NCBI GenBank assembly: GCA_028554795.2
Contig: CM068827.1
Span: forward strand, 72,823,809 to 72,887,808
Source: Sinohyriopsis cumingii
Taxonomy: Eukaryota > Mollusca > Bivalvia > Unionida > Unionidae
Length of the DNA stretch: 64,000 nucleotides
Direction: 5' to 3'
The stretch's first letter is position 1. Every line of letters starts with the position of its first letter. The position numbers and the translations under genes are program-made. Below, in pieces: positions 1 through 10,284 of the stretch. Below the pieces are notes generated by a model that was not told the origin of the DNA, made no database searches, and was given only the letters and a program-made list of their open reading frames with translations.

Positions 1-1208
1 CCCAATCAGATAACGATAAAGTTAATTTGTAGGTGAACTATTAGTATTTATCAGACAAGAAATACCATCTGAGCCAGATTTCTCACACGAACTGATGATT
101 CACTTAAAATCAACACTTTTATTCTGGTCCTAAGAGTTCGGTGTCCGTGAAATGAGAAATCTCCATTTGCAATTCACTTCTCTTGATGCTTACCTCTATA
201 TGCTCTATCGGCTTGTTACTTCTGTAAGTTACGCCTACTACTGGCACATAGAAGATGTGGTGCTACATGAAATCTGCTCTCAGTTGAGAAATAATAGCGT
301 ATTTAATGACATTTTCCTGTGAAACCGGAGAGCAAATGATGCCAGAGTAAATTAAATTTCAGCAGTTGATTATTCTGAATTCACATACAAGTGATTTTAT
401 ACTATCGGCGGACTTTCTGTGTACTTCACCTATGTCGTGTTTCAAAATCTTGTTAATATTTCAACCATCGACTTCTTTTATGTTTAAATGACAAGTTTAC
501 TCCAATCCAAAAGACGTGGACTGTTCATGTTCTTCGGGGAACTACAACTATCGATCTAACCACTGCCAACAAAAATGACCGAAAAAGACGGCTGTAAAAG
601 GTTTAGTAGAAAAAAAAACACTGGGTCTTTAAAAATAAATCAATGTATTCTTTACCTGACCTTTGTTCGAGATCAGGAAATCGAGTAAATATAACTAATA
701 ATATAAACAAGAAGTGAAATATGTGAATCATAGCTGCGACGCTTGATATGAATTTAGCATTATCAAAGTTCCAAAACCACAGTCAGCAGCTTGAAAACGT
801 TGTGAAATGCGACAGTAAAATTTATTCTTCCACCGAACAAATGCTGGTTTGGTGACTTTATGTGTTTAAGGTCATTTTTAGCACACGATATACATGGCAA
901 TTAGTATGTTTGGTGGAGGAAGAACCAGAGAAAATCTGGGAGAATCACCTGCCAACGGGAAGATAGCGGCAACTTTCTCGCATACGCAAATTGGTCGAGA
1001 CTCGAACCCAAGACGGAGTTGAAATGTGAATGATCTGTAAAGGCGAACGCGTTATTACAACGTTCTTCACTGGAGGAATGAATCACATGATCCAAAATGT
1101 TGGAATTGGTTGGTCTTCGAGGAACAGTTGGTTTGGCTTTCGGTATCCAACTGGACCTATTCACACCGCATCACAAATATCTTTGTGATCGCACAGAGCA
1201 TGCTTGCT
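1..1208. other. No supported feature; probable intron of paralogue A
   Basis: AT-rich sequence with stops in all frames. I looked on the + strand for a fibronectin-type exon that could precede the transmembrane exon at 3015 and saw none. The reading frame on the - strand at 901-1164 has no recognisable domain. By position this is most likely intron of the gene whose 3' end follows, with its ectodomain exons lying upstream of the window. Confidence 0.4.
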
Positions 1209-1218
1209 AATATTATTA

Positions 1219-1265
<47 letters not shown>
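1209..1265. repeat. (ATT)n microsatellite
   Basis: Nearly perfect trinucleotide ATT run of about 19 units. It gives an artificial poly-isoleucine frame on the + strand that should not be read as a protein. Confidence 0.95.
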
Positions 1266-1590
1266 TTCAAACAACCCCAACACTATGAAAGATTCAAGAG
1301 ACTCATTTACAGCTTACTAAGCATCAATTACAAAATCTGCAAGTTTTCTTTGTCCAAAACGGAAAATTGCAGAGACCGCGAGGGAAGGTCGTCGTACTTT
1401 CTGCGTTTAAACCGAATGTACTAAAATTTACATTGTTTTTTCTCCACAAAAAAAAAGAAAGAACAAAAATACATTTTTTTGACATATAAAAATGACCCCT
1501 CTTTCTTTTTAACTTAAAAGCATCAGAAAACTAACACAGGTATACATTGATTATACTCATTGTCTCTTTTGGGATTGATAAATCTTAACT

Positions 1591-1742
1591 GTCTTCTTAT
1601 AAGACGTCCCTACTACATCAGAAACGTGGTCTTCTTATAAGACATCCCTACTACATCAGAAACGTGGTCTTCTTATAAGACATCCCTACTACATCAGAAA
1701 CGTGGTCTTCTTATAAGACATCCCTACTACATCAGAAACGTG
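1591..1742. repeat. Tandem repeat, four copies of a 38-bp unit
   Basis: Four head-to-tail copies of a 38-bp unit starting GTCTTCTTATAAGAC. Copies start at 1591, 1629, 1667 and 1705 and are almost identical; copy 1 has ACGTCC where the others have ACATCC. Each unit contains the short palindrome CTTATAAG. The near identity indicates recent expansion. It lies in the presumed intron of paralogue A. Confidence 0.92.
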
Positions 1743-3014
1743 GCCTGATAAGATCACTCTTTGAAGAGAGATAATACAGACGTGAGTAATACTGAAGTAC
1801 AAAGTAAGAAAAGTGTTATTAATCTTAGAATATTTAATATTTTGATTTAAAAACAAAAAAATTAAACTGGATTCTTCCTCCACCATTAATATTGGCCGCC
1901 ATGTATAGCCTATCGTGTGCTGAAAAATGGCGTTATTATTATTACAACAACTACAACAACAACAGCAAACATGTTCAGAAGCAAACCTGACCGTGCCCGA
2001 CAAGAGTACTAAACTTTTCTTAAAAATGCAGCTTTCTATTGCTAATATACATCCCTTGCTAAGTCACAAACCAGAATAGAAAATATTTGGATTACACTAT
2101 GTAAACCGAAGCTACATAGCAAACATACACAGATAAACGTGGTAGTACAATAGTTATAACTTATACACATCCGAATACATTGACATATACATCAGAATAT
2201 ATTGTTAATTGTGTTTTCGAGTTGTATCCTCAACTTGTATTCATTTCTAGTATTATAGTATACTTATTGTATACATCCTTTTATATTGTTAGTTTTGTTA
2301 ACGAGTTATATCCCTCGATTAGTTATTCCGTTCTACATCTTGTAATCCGTTTTTGAATCATAGCCCTGTATATTCAGAGTCATTTCCATAGTAGTATACA
2401 TTTACATATATTTCCTTAGAAATATGAAACTCCCTTTATCCTTTATCTTGAATTCTAGTCTATGTTCATTCCGAGGCGTTTTCTGTTTCGATATTTTTAT
2501 CGAGTTGTATTCATAAATAAATTGCAATATACTGTTTAAATATTATGATTCATTCTACGTGCCGTTCAAGGTTAAGTAGTGTTTATCGCAAGAATAATCG
2601 CGAGTGTACAAAAAAACAAAACCCGAATACTTGTATTTAATAAATAAAAGTATTTATACAATTCCGTGACATTGATGTGGGGGCTCTTCTGAAATCGATT
2701 GTTCACATGCATTATGCTGAGGAGCGCGCAATCTCACCAGTAGGAAAGGTAGGAAATTTTTAAAAAATTTTTTATTTAAGAACTACAAGAAATGCTGACT
2801 TTCGTCTAAGATAATTTAACTTAAACAAAGAGATAAAAAAAACTAGTCGAATATCTCTTGCATCGACCGCTCCCATGATAATTTGGTACGTTTGCGTGAT
2901 TTTGTGTCTAAATCTCATTTCTACTTCACTCTCATTATTGTCGACATTACCTTATATCCTAATCAACTAGTTCTGTTGATTTTTCAATAACACATTTCTT
3001 GTCACTGATTGTAG

Positions 3015-3193
3015 ATAAGAAACGGTATGATGTACCATATATCGCAGTCATTACAGCGGCCTGTCTTCTGATTATAGCGGCCCTAGTGCCACTAACGTTT
3101 CTATTACTGCGGGAATGTGTAAAATGTGAGACATCGATGAATACTTCCCAGGACAAGCATCCCTCCGACCCGCTTACGCAGCCAAACGTAATG
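3015..3193 (+). CDS. Paralogue A: transmembrane exon of a single-pass receptor-like protein
   Basis: Internal exon of a membrane protein. It follows a good 3' splice site (polypyrimidine stretch ending in TTGTAG at 3014) and starts in phase 1, the first codon using a G from the previous exon. It encodes a basic KKRY start, then about 26 hydrophobic residues (VPYIAVITAACLL... to about LLLR), then a short polar segment with two cysteines (ECVKC) ending PNVM. The 5' splice site is ATG|GTAAGG at 3193/3194, phase 0. The exon at 37770-37873 is clearly homologous: 20 of the first 29 aligned residues are identical and the phase at the acceptor is the same. The phase-1 start and the companion FN3 exon in paralogue B suggest that the missing ectodomain is built of phase-1 modules. 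If the donor is not used, translation runs on 9 codons to a stop at 3221. The family was not recognised by name; a membrane anchor is nearly certain, receptor function is inferred. Confidence 0.75.
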
Positions 3194-3724
3194 GTAAGGT
3201 TAAAGAATGAGTGGAAGAAATAAGTCAGGAAAAGATAATTATTTTTTATGGACATGCAAACTCAGTCCAGACTAAACAAAATATCTCGTTATAAGACATG
3301 TGTTGATCTCTTGATTATGACATTGTTTCTTTACAAAATTCGAATGAAAACTCAGTGCTGATTCCTTTTCTATGAACCGAAATATAAATTTGCATGAAAA
3401 GATAGCGCTTTTTGTTATCATCACAATGTTTTATAATACTATGTTTTGAATAAAATAACAATTAACTAAGTTTAGTTCGTCTACTCAAAGATGACGTACA
3501 TGGAAGTATCCTGCAAGGATTACAGTTACTAACTTCAATTTGAGTCTTATTAAACACTATATTGCATCTAGCATAAAAAGTTGTTAGATTTCCTTTATGG
3601 TGATTTGTTACTGCTCCTCGTCGTGTTCCTTTATCGAATTCAAAATGAAATATTGAAACAAAATAACAATAATACCAATTGTCCTATGATATTTCACGTA
3701 CTATTTGCCATGTTTTTCGTATTA

Positions 3725-3728
<4 letters not shown>

Positions 3729-3770
<42 letters not shown>
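3729..3770. repeat. (GA)n microsatellite
   Basis: Perfect AG/GA run of about 21 units inside the intron between the transmembrane exon (to 3193) and the terminal exon (from 4137) of paralogue A. Confidence 0.95.
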
Positions 3771-3773
<3 letters not shown>

Positions 3774-4136
3774 ACGTTTTAATTGCGGGACTTTCTTATT
3801 ATATGAAGATAGCAAATGTAATAACCAGAATGTATGTTTACCTTTTAGCATTTATGATCCATTCAGTATGTTTAGGTAAATACCATCACATTCTCTGAAC
3901 AATATGAAAATCGTGTAGTATTATAGATAAATAGATTTTTATCCAAAGTTCATAATAGTTATCTGTATGTCTTTTTGCAACGATATATATTGAATTTAAA
4001 ATCCTCGCCCGAATTGATGCACATGAAAATAATTCGATGCCGTCACACATTTCTAAAATCATATACTCCAAAGCAATGTAACATGATCCGTTAATGTCAG
4101 AATATTTTGTTAAACGTTTTCTTCAATTCTTTTCAG

Positions 4137-4172
4137 AGCTACGATCCACAGATCTATGAGAATAACAACTAA
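4137..4172 (+). CDS. Paralogue A: terminal exon, short tyrosine-containing cytoplasmic tail
   Basis: Follows a strong acceptor (TTCTTTTCAG, ending 4136). Read in phase 0, which matches the phase-0 donor at 3193, it encodes SYDPQIYENNN and a TAA stop at 4170-4172. An AATAAA lies 75 bases past the stop, so this is a coherent last exon of about 0.1 kb. The eleven residues hold two tyrosines in known SH2-ligand contexts: YDPQ fits the YxxQ motif bound by STAT3-type SH2 domains, and YENN fits the YxN motif bound by Grb2-type SH2 domains. Those motif identities are established for other receptors; use here is inference. The exon is too short for a homology claim, so its support is splice phase, acceptor quality and the poly(A) signal. 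Confidence 0.6.
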   Translation, partial: SYDPQIYENNN

Positions 4173-4246
4173 CATTGTCCTAAACTACTGTTTGCCTCTA
4201 GTTTTGGAACCGCCTACACAAGCTGGTAAACACTGGGCACCGCTGC

Positions 4247-4252
4247 AATAAA
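4247..4252 (+). terminator. Poly(A) signal of paralogue A
   Basis: Canonical AATAAA, 75 bases after the TAA at 4170-4172, followed by T-rich sequence. It supports the 3' end of paralogue A at about 4.27 kb. Confidence 0.6.
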
Positions 4253-4512
4253 GTTACTCCCAAAGTTATACGATACATGTAATTTCAGATCGATCCTCTC
4301 AGATGAGATTAGATTTTGTAAAACATTTTAAAGACATCATGTAGATCTTTGAGCATGATGAGGTATTGAGATACCATGCATCAGATATTACTGCAAGCAT
4401 GTGGTACGATGGTCAGAGAGGAACAAACACTTAATATACACTTTAAATGACGTCAGAATTAAATAGTCTTTGATAGATCCTTGCTTATGAAGAGCCCGAC
4501 ACACGTAAATCG

Positions 4513-4537
4513 ATACATACATACATACATACATACA

Positions 4538-4622
<85 letters not shown>
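4513..4622. repeat. Compound microsatellite (CATA)n-(TA)n
   Basis: About six CATA units (4513-4538) run directly into about 40 TA units (4539-4622). All long frames across it are low-complexity YI repeats, not genes. Confidence 0.95.
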
Positions 4623-4625
<3 letters not shown>

Positions 4626-6116
4626 GGGTTTTGATTGTTTGTATTTGCAAATAAATAAAAATATAAAATACTATTAAAAGCTTGTAAAATAAATTTCGGG
4701 ATGTTGAAAGTATACTTTTTAGTTGTTTGTCCTGAATGACAATTTGTTTTGTTTTGCTGTTGTTGCATTTCTTTGATACCAAGAATGTTCATTGTATGTG
4801 TCAGTGTAATATTTTTGCGACTGCGTTGTTCGTTGCTTTCTGAGATAATTCTCAGAATGGTACCAACATTTTGAGTAAATAAAAACTCTTGAAGCTTGAA
4901 TAGACTTGTTTTTCAAAAAAAGAAGGTAACTTTGCTATATCTTTTTGCTGTATTGTAAGGCAAATGTTGGAACCATCAGGGTGCATTTATTTGTAATAGT
5001 CATGACGAGTTCACTGAACCGCTGAATTGATAATAAATAACACATAATCACGTAATTGAATAAATTTGATATATATTGTACCTTTATATTTATTATAAAG
5101 GGTTACAACGATGATAGTAAGCAACATAATAGTGGCATTGTTGGCTTTTAAAATTCAGAGAACGAGGCTTCAGTATGTGTGTGTGATTCTAATATGGCTT
5201 TAACAACTTTAGTCACATCGGAGGCATCAGAACGTACGGATGATTCGTTGTCCACTATCCACCTTGTAAATAGCACCTCGAAGGCACTGACATTTTTTTC
5301 GACGTCCCGTAGCGCAATAGTGTATTAGTATTATATACGGCTTATTCTTCAAGAACGAATAAATACTGCTTGCGCCAAAGTAAGCCAGAGTCTCGTGCTT
5401 TATGATTCTCAGGGTTTTCCGATATGTCTAATCAAGAGAATGGCTAAACGATTCGTGTAATTATTAGGAATTCATCTGGTAGAGAAGCAAAGTTGCCGTA
5501 TATATTTCATTTGTATTATACATACATCAGAAATACGTGATTTACACAAGTAAAACATATAAAGGTTCCAACAAAAGCTAAGCATACGTTTACCACAGCT
5601 GAATGTAAAACAAGTGTAACGATGTTTATGTATGTAAAGCATTTTTGCATGTTAAGTTGTTTCTACAAAAAATGTGTATTTTATAATTGTTTCTTTACAT
5701 TTTTCAAATTGAAACAAGTTTGTTTTTCAGAACTTATTATTGTTCTTGGTTGAGATATGTTTTGATATCACATCAGTCCATGTTTAATGTTTTTTGATGA
5801 ATACAAATGCGTTATATAACTGTCACCACTAAACTTTGATATATCCGAACTAACACTGTGCTTTATGGCAGTGAATAAATCAGCATTTAGTACTGAATTT
5901 GCCCCCGTGTTCTTAACAGTCTGAATAACCTCGGTATCTTCCCTCTCTTTCATCATATTTCGTGGTAACAAGCCTCTTTTAAATGACATTCCTATATTGC
6001 TTTTCCTTACTGCGTTCGCCCCATGGGCCGTGTTATGAACAGGAAAATTGCGATCTGATATCAGATTTGTTCTTGATCATATGAAATCCTTGATTCATCT
6101 TAAGATCAATTATCTT
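4623..6116. other. No supported feature between paralogue A and the minisatellite
   Basis: AT-rich with only short open frames on both strands. A 73-codon frame on the - strand at 5768-5989 has ordinary composition but no domain I recognise, no clear splice sites and no neighbour it would fit. Nothing else stands out. Confidence 0.4.
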
Positions 6117-7085
6117 TTATCACTTGTTGTTATTGGCGGTGTAGATGTGGGTGTCTTTGTGTGTCTGTCAATTATCTTTATGTCACTTATTGTCATTGGC
6201 GGTGTAGATGTGTGTGTCTATGTGTGTCTGTCAATTATATTTATGTCACTTATTGTCATTCGCGGTGTAGATGTGGGTGTCTATATGTGTCTGTCAAGTA
6301 TCTTTATGTCACTTGTCATTGGCGGTGTAGATGTGGGTGTCTATGTGTGTCTGTCAATTATATTTATGTTACTTGTCATTGGCGGTGTAAATGTGGGTGT
6401 CTTTGTGTGTCTGTCAATTATATTTATGTCACTTGTCATTGGCGGTGTAGATGTGGGTGTCTATGTGTGTCTATCAATTATCTTTAAGTCACTCTTTTAA
6501 TAGGCGGTGTAGATATGGGTGTCTATATGTGTCTATCAAGTATCTTTATGTCATTGGCGGTGTAGATGTGGGTGTCTATGTGTGTCTGTCAATTATATTT
6601 ATGTTAGTTGTTATTGTAGATGTGTGTGTCTATGTGTGTCATTGTAGATGTGGGTGTCTATGTGTGTCTATCAATTATCTTTATGTTACTTGTCTTTGTA
6701 GATGTGGTTGTCTATGTGTGTCTATCAATTATCTTTATGTCACTTGTTGTCATTGGCGGTGTAGATGTGGGTGTCTATGTGTGTCTGTCAATTATATTTA
6801 TGTTACTTGTTGTTATTGTAGATGTGTGTGTCTATGTGTGTCATTGTAAATGTGTGTGTCTATGTGTCATTGTAGATGTGGGTGTCTATGTCTATCTATC
6901 AATTATCTTTATGTCACTTGTCATTGGCGGTGTAGATGTGCGTGTCTATTTGTGGCTATCAATTATCGTTAAGTCACTTGTTGTCATTGGCGGTGTAGAT
7001 GTGGGTGTCTATGTGTGTCTATCAAGTATCTTTATGTCACTTGTTGTGATTGGCGGTGTAGATGTGGGTGTCTCTGTGTGTGAGA
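6117..7085. repeat. Minisatellite, about 18 copies of a roughly 60-bp unit
   Basis: Tandem array of a GT-rich unit containing GGCGGTGTAGATGTG, GGTGTCTATGTGTGTC and TCAATTATCTTTATGTC, with periods mostly 60-63 bp. Shorter derivatives occur near 6610-6660 and 6820-6890. Because most spacings are multiples of three, the + strand stays open for 150 codons (6048-6500) and 165 codons (6620-7117) as a hydrophobic 20-21 residue repeat (GGVDVGVYVCLSIIFMSL). The two stretches are in different frames, there are no splice sites or a credible start, and the internal deletions ignore the frame. I treat it as noncoding. Confidence 0.9.
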
Positions 7086-7661
7086 GAATGAGAGGAGGGT
7101 TCATACGGCTTTTTTAATTATAAAGATAAACAGAAGTGACATAAACATGTAAAGAACACCTCAAGGAATTATTCTTCAAAGCAGAAAGTTGATCCAAATG
7201 TTTATTGACAATCGGTAAACAAATTTTTAAAACTTTTTTCTTCAAAATATTTATTCTTTGAAGACTTTAAGCCAGTTTGAAGTTAACATGTTATTTAAAT
7301 GATGTTTAAATTTATATGTAAAATAAAACAACAATATTTCCTGTTTCAAAAGAAAGCTTTGATAATAAGGATCAGTGGCAAAAATATTTTAATCTTGGAT
7401 GAGTTTAATGAGATTTGATTTATCTGGACAGCTAATTACGGAAAAGTATCATCACACTCTAGAATTAAAATCATTGTCAACATCTTTTCCCTCAAGAAAT
7501 CTGGGAAAATGCTGCCGACAGAGGAAAAATAATTTGCTATTCCATTTGTATTTTGTGAAGCAGATAATGTTATATTTAATAATAACATGTATGTTATATA
7601 CATAAAAACATCGCAGTGCGATGCAGTTTTGCAGTCTGTGGTACCCTCCCATGCCAATTCT

Positions 7662-7863
7662 AATGAATATTTAATTTATATCATAATTCATAGAAAGATA
7701 TGTCAAAATGCAATGAATATTTAATTTATATAATACATTGATAGAAACATATGTCAAAATTTAATGAATATTTAATTTAGATGATTAAGTCATGGAAGGA
7801 TATGTCAAAATCCAATGAATATTTAATTTATATCACACATTCATATAAAGGTATGCCAAAAAG
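7662..7863. repeat. Tandem repeat, four copies of a roughly 51-bp unit
   Basis: Four diverged copies of a unit with AATGAATATTTAATTTA and a later ATATGTCAAAAT; copies start near 7662, 7712, 7763 and 7815. The fourth is the most degraded. Confidence 0.85.
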
Positions 7864-8267
7864 CATTACTAGGCTTTTAAGTGGAAACGCTGCATTCCTA
7901 TCAAATATTTGACCTTGAATATTCCTGCCAAATATTTGGCCTTCAAGCACAGCTAAGATGAGCTAGTTACGTACATAATAGCGTTGTCTGTTAAAGAATA
8001 TCTCGTCTGCAAGAGAACATAATTTTAGTTTGGAGAGTATTCGATAATAAAGATAAACGTTTATAATAAGCCCTAATTATTGTTCAGTTGTGATAGTTTA
8101 GGTGCCAATGCCACGCAGTATGGGATCCATGGAAGAACATATTTACTTCACATGCATTAGTAGGAATGTAATGAAAATTATAACAAGTTAAAGCTGACTT
8201 TCAGATTGGTGGAATTGCCGACTACTTCGGTGTGACATTAAACTATAGTGTTCGGTGTGACGACAAA

Positions 8268-8392
<125 letters not shown>

Positions 8393-8696
8393 TTGATAGA
8401 TAATAATGACTAGAGGAAAACATACACGGAGACAGAGTTCTTTAATGTGTTCTTATTGTTCTTCTCAACTAATCATTTATAAAAAAACGAGACTATTTGA
8501 CAAAGTTAACAGCGAATTTTAGTCACTCGAATATAGTCCAAACGAATTCGTAGTGTTCACAGAATAATAAAAGTTTAGTTCAATTTCATAGTTTATTATC
8601 ATAATCATTCATATAATATAGAATACATATTATAACTGATGCGTGGTTATTATCAAATGATATACAAACATACATCACACGTCATCATAGTACTTG

Positions 8697-8800
8697 TGAC
8701 ATAACGATTGTAATCGTGCCATACCGATTGTAGTCGTATAATACCGATTGTAATTGTATGATATCTATTGTATTAGTATCATAACGATTGCAATCATACC
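8697..8800. repeat. Degenerate tandem repeat of about 21-22 bp abutting SINE copy 1
   Basis: Five imperfect copies of a unit like ATACCGATTGTAATCGT run up to the 5' end of the SINE at 8799. ATACC is shared between the repeat and the SINE start, so the insertion probably used this repeat or created part of it. Confidence 0.7.
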
Positions 8801-9126
8801 GCTCCTGTGGTCATTTCTTAGAACATCCGCCTCGGATGCATGAGGTTGCGGGTTCGAACCAAGGCCGAGTCATACCAAAGACTTACAGAAATGGTACTAA
8901 CAGCTGCTTCGCTAGGCACCCAGCATTGAGGTTAGTGTTAGGACTGTTTGACCTGGTTTCAGGATAATGTGACTGGGTAGTACATGCAGCTACATATCTG
9001 CGACATGATGCCGCAGTGCTAGACATCACTATAAAATGCCACACTGCAGACATCGTAGCGGTATGACTCAAACATCGTTAAAGCTACGTTAAAAACCAAA
9101 ACCACACACATACACATACACACACG
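8799..9126 (+). mobile_element. tRNA-derived SINE, copy 1
   Basis: Starts ACCGCTCCTGTGG, with a degraded A box at about 8807-8818 and an intact B box GGTTCGAACC at 8851-8860. Then comes the body shared by all five copies: CATACCAAAGAC, GGATAATGTGACTGGGT, CAGTGCTAGACATCACTATAAA, CTGCAGACATCGTAGCG and TTAAAGCTACGTTAAAAACC. It ends in a CA-rich tail (about 9100-9126). The tRNA-like head implies internal RNA polymerase III promotion. SINEs encode no protein and rely on a partner LINE. Confidence 0.88.
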
Positions 9127-9780
9127 TGCTTATAATCAGGTCATACAATTGTAATCGATACAAATAAAGACACGTTTTTTTCTTCTTCACATCTTTTGAA
9201 ACAGATTAGTTCACAAGATTCATTTGCTTGCATAAAATGACTTTATAGTTGAAAGCAATTTAGTCACGATTAGTCGACTAAAGGTTGCAGAAATCATGTT
9301 CAAATGCACGGAATTCAGATGGATTAACCAGTAATTATAAATATATAAAGAAATAAAAAATTGAAAGATTAGTTTGAACTAATTTAACCAAGCACAGGAT
9401 ATATCCCTAAAACGCTCTTGAATTCTCTTTGACTGAAATGGAAAAAATGTATGTAGTCACTCTTTGATGACTTCTCACTTTGATGTTTCGCTTGCGTTGC
9501 AAATTCTTTCATTTTTACAGCCATATGCTTGTCAATCCTGTAATGAACATAGTTCGTGATCAAAAGCAATTGAACTATAAATAATGTAATAAAACAGTGC
9601 AATCAACTGTTTCAAAATTCTAAAATGTGTTTTTACAGTTTAGGCTTGTTAATGCATCGTCTATTGTATCCATCAGCTGGAGAATAATTATTTGTTTTTC
9701 CAGAAAAATCATCTTAAAATGGATAGCGACACAACATCAATCATGCATTGACGAGCTCAACAAATATCTGCTGGAAAGAA

Positions 9781-9886
9781 TGGAACACATGTCTCAAAGA
9801 CTGCATATTTTAAGTTGGAACAGGTGTCTCAAAGACTGCATATTTTAAGTTGGAACACGTGTCTCAAAGACTACATATTTTAATTC
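9781..9886. repeat. Tandem repeat, three copies of a 35-bp unit
   Basis: Copies of TGGAACACATGTCTCAAAG plus CTGCATATTTTAAGT start at 9781, 9816 and 9851. The third has ACTACATATTTTAATT at its end. Confidence 0.9.
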
Positions 9887-10207
9887 AGCCAAATAAACGA
9901 TGATCCATTAAGATATTAAATGTAATCATAACAGTGTTGAACAAAGTCCATTTTGGGATTTTTAAAAATATTCCCACAACAATAAAATGCAACGTTTGCC
10001 GTTTGTCTTTATAGAAAGTTTGTGATATATGTGGTGTACATTTACTTTAACAAGGACCACATGAATCCATTAATTACACAAGGTGCTTTGTGTCCTTTCT
10101 CTGTCTTCTAATTTTACTTTAATTACATTTACACCATTATTGTTTCGTTAAAAAATCAGAACAAAACAAAACAAATCCATATGAATTATATTACTCTGAT
10201 CACTGCG

Positions 10208-10284
10208 TTCATAAAAACGGCGTATTCCTGGTGGTTCATAAACGGCGTATTCCTGGTGGTTCATAAACGGTGTATACTTGGTGG
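10208..10284. repeat. Tandem repeat, three copies of a 25-27 bp unit
   Basis: Unit TTCATAAACGGCGTATTCC plus TGGTGG at 10208-10234 (with two extra A), 10235-10259 and 10260-10284 (with base changes). Confidence 0.9.

Noticed and set aside
985..1015. GACTCGAACCC resembling a tRNA B box on the - strand
   Set aside because: No A box at the right distance, no cloverleaf, and no SINE body next to it.
901..1164. 87-codon - strand frame
   Set aside because: No domain, and an open + frame overlaps it; likely chance.
4388..4792. 134-codon - strand frame
   Set aside because: Its core is the TA/CATA microsatellite; the flanks have no domain.
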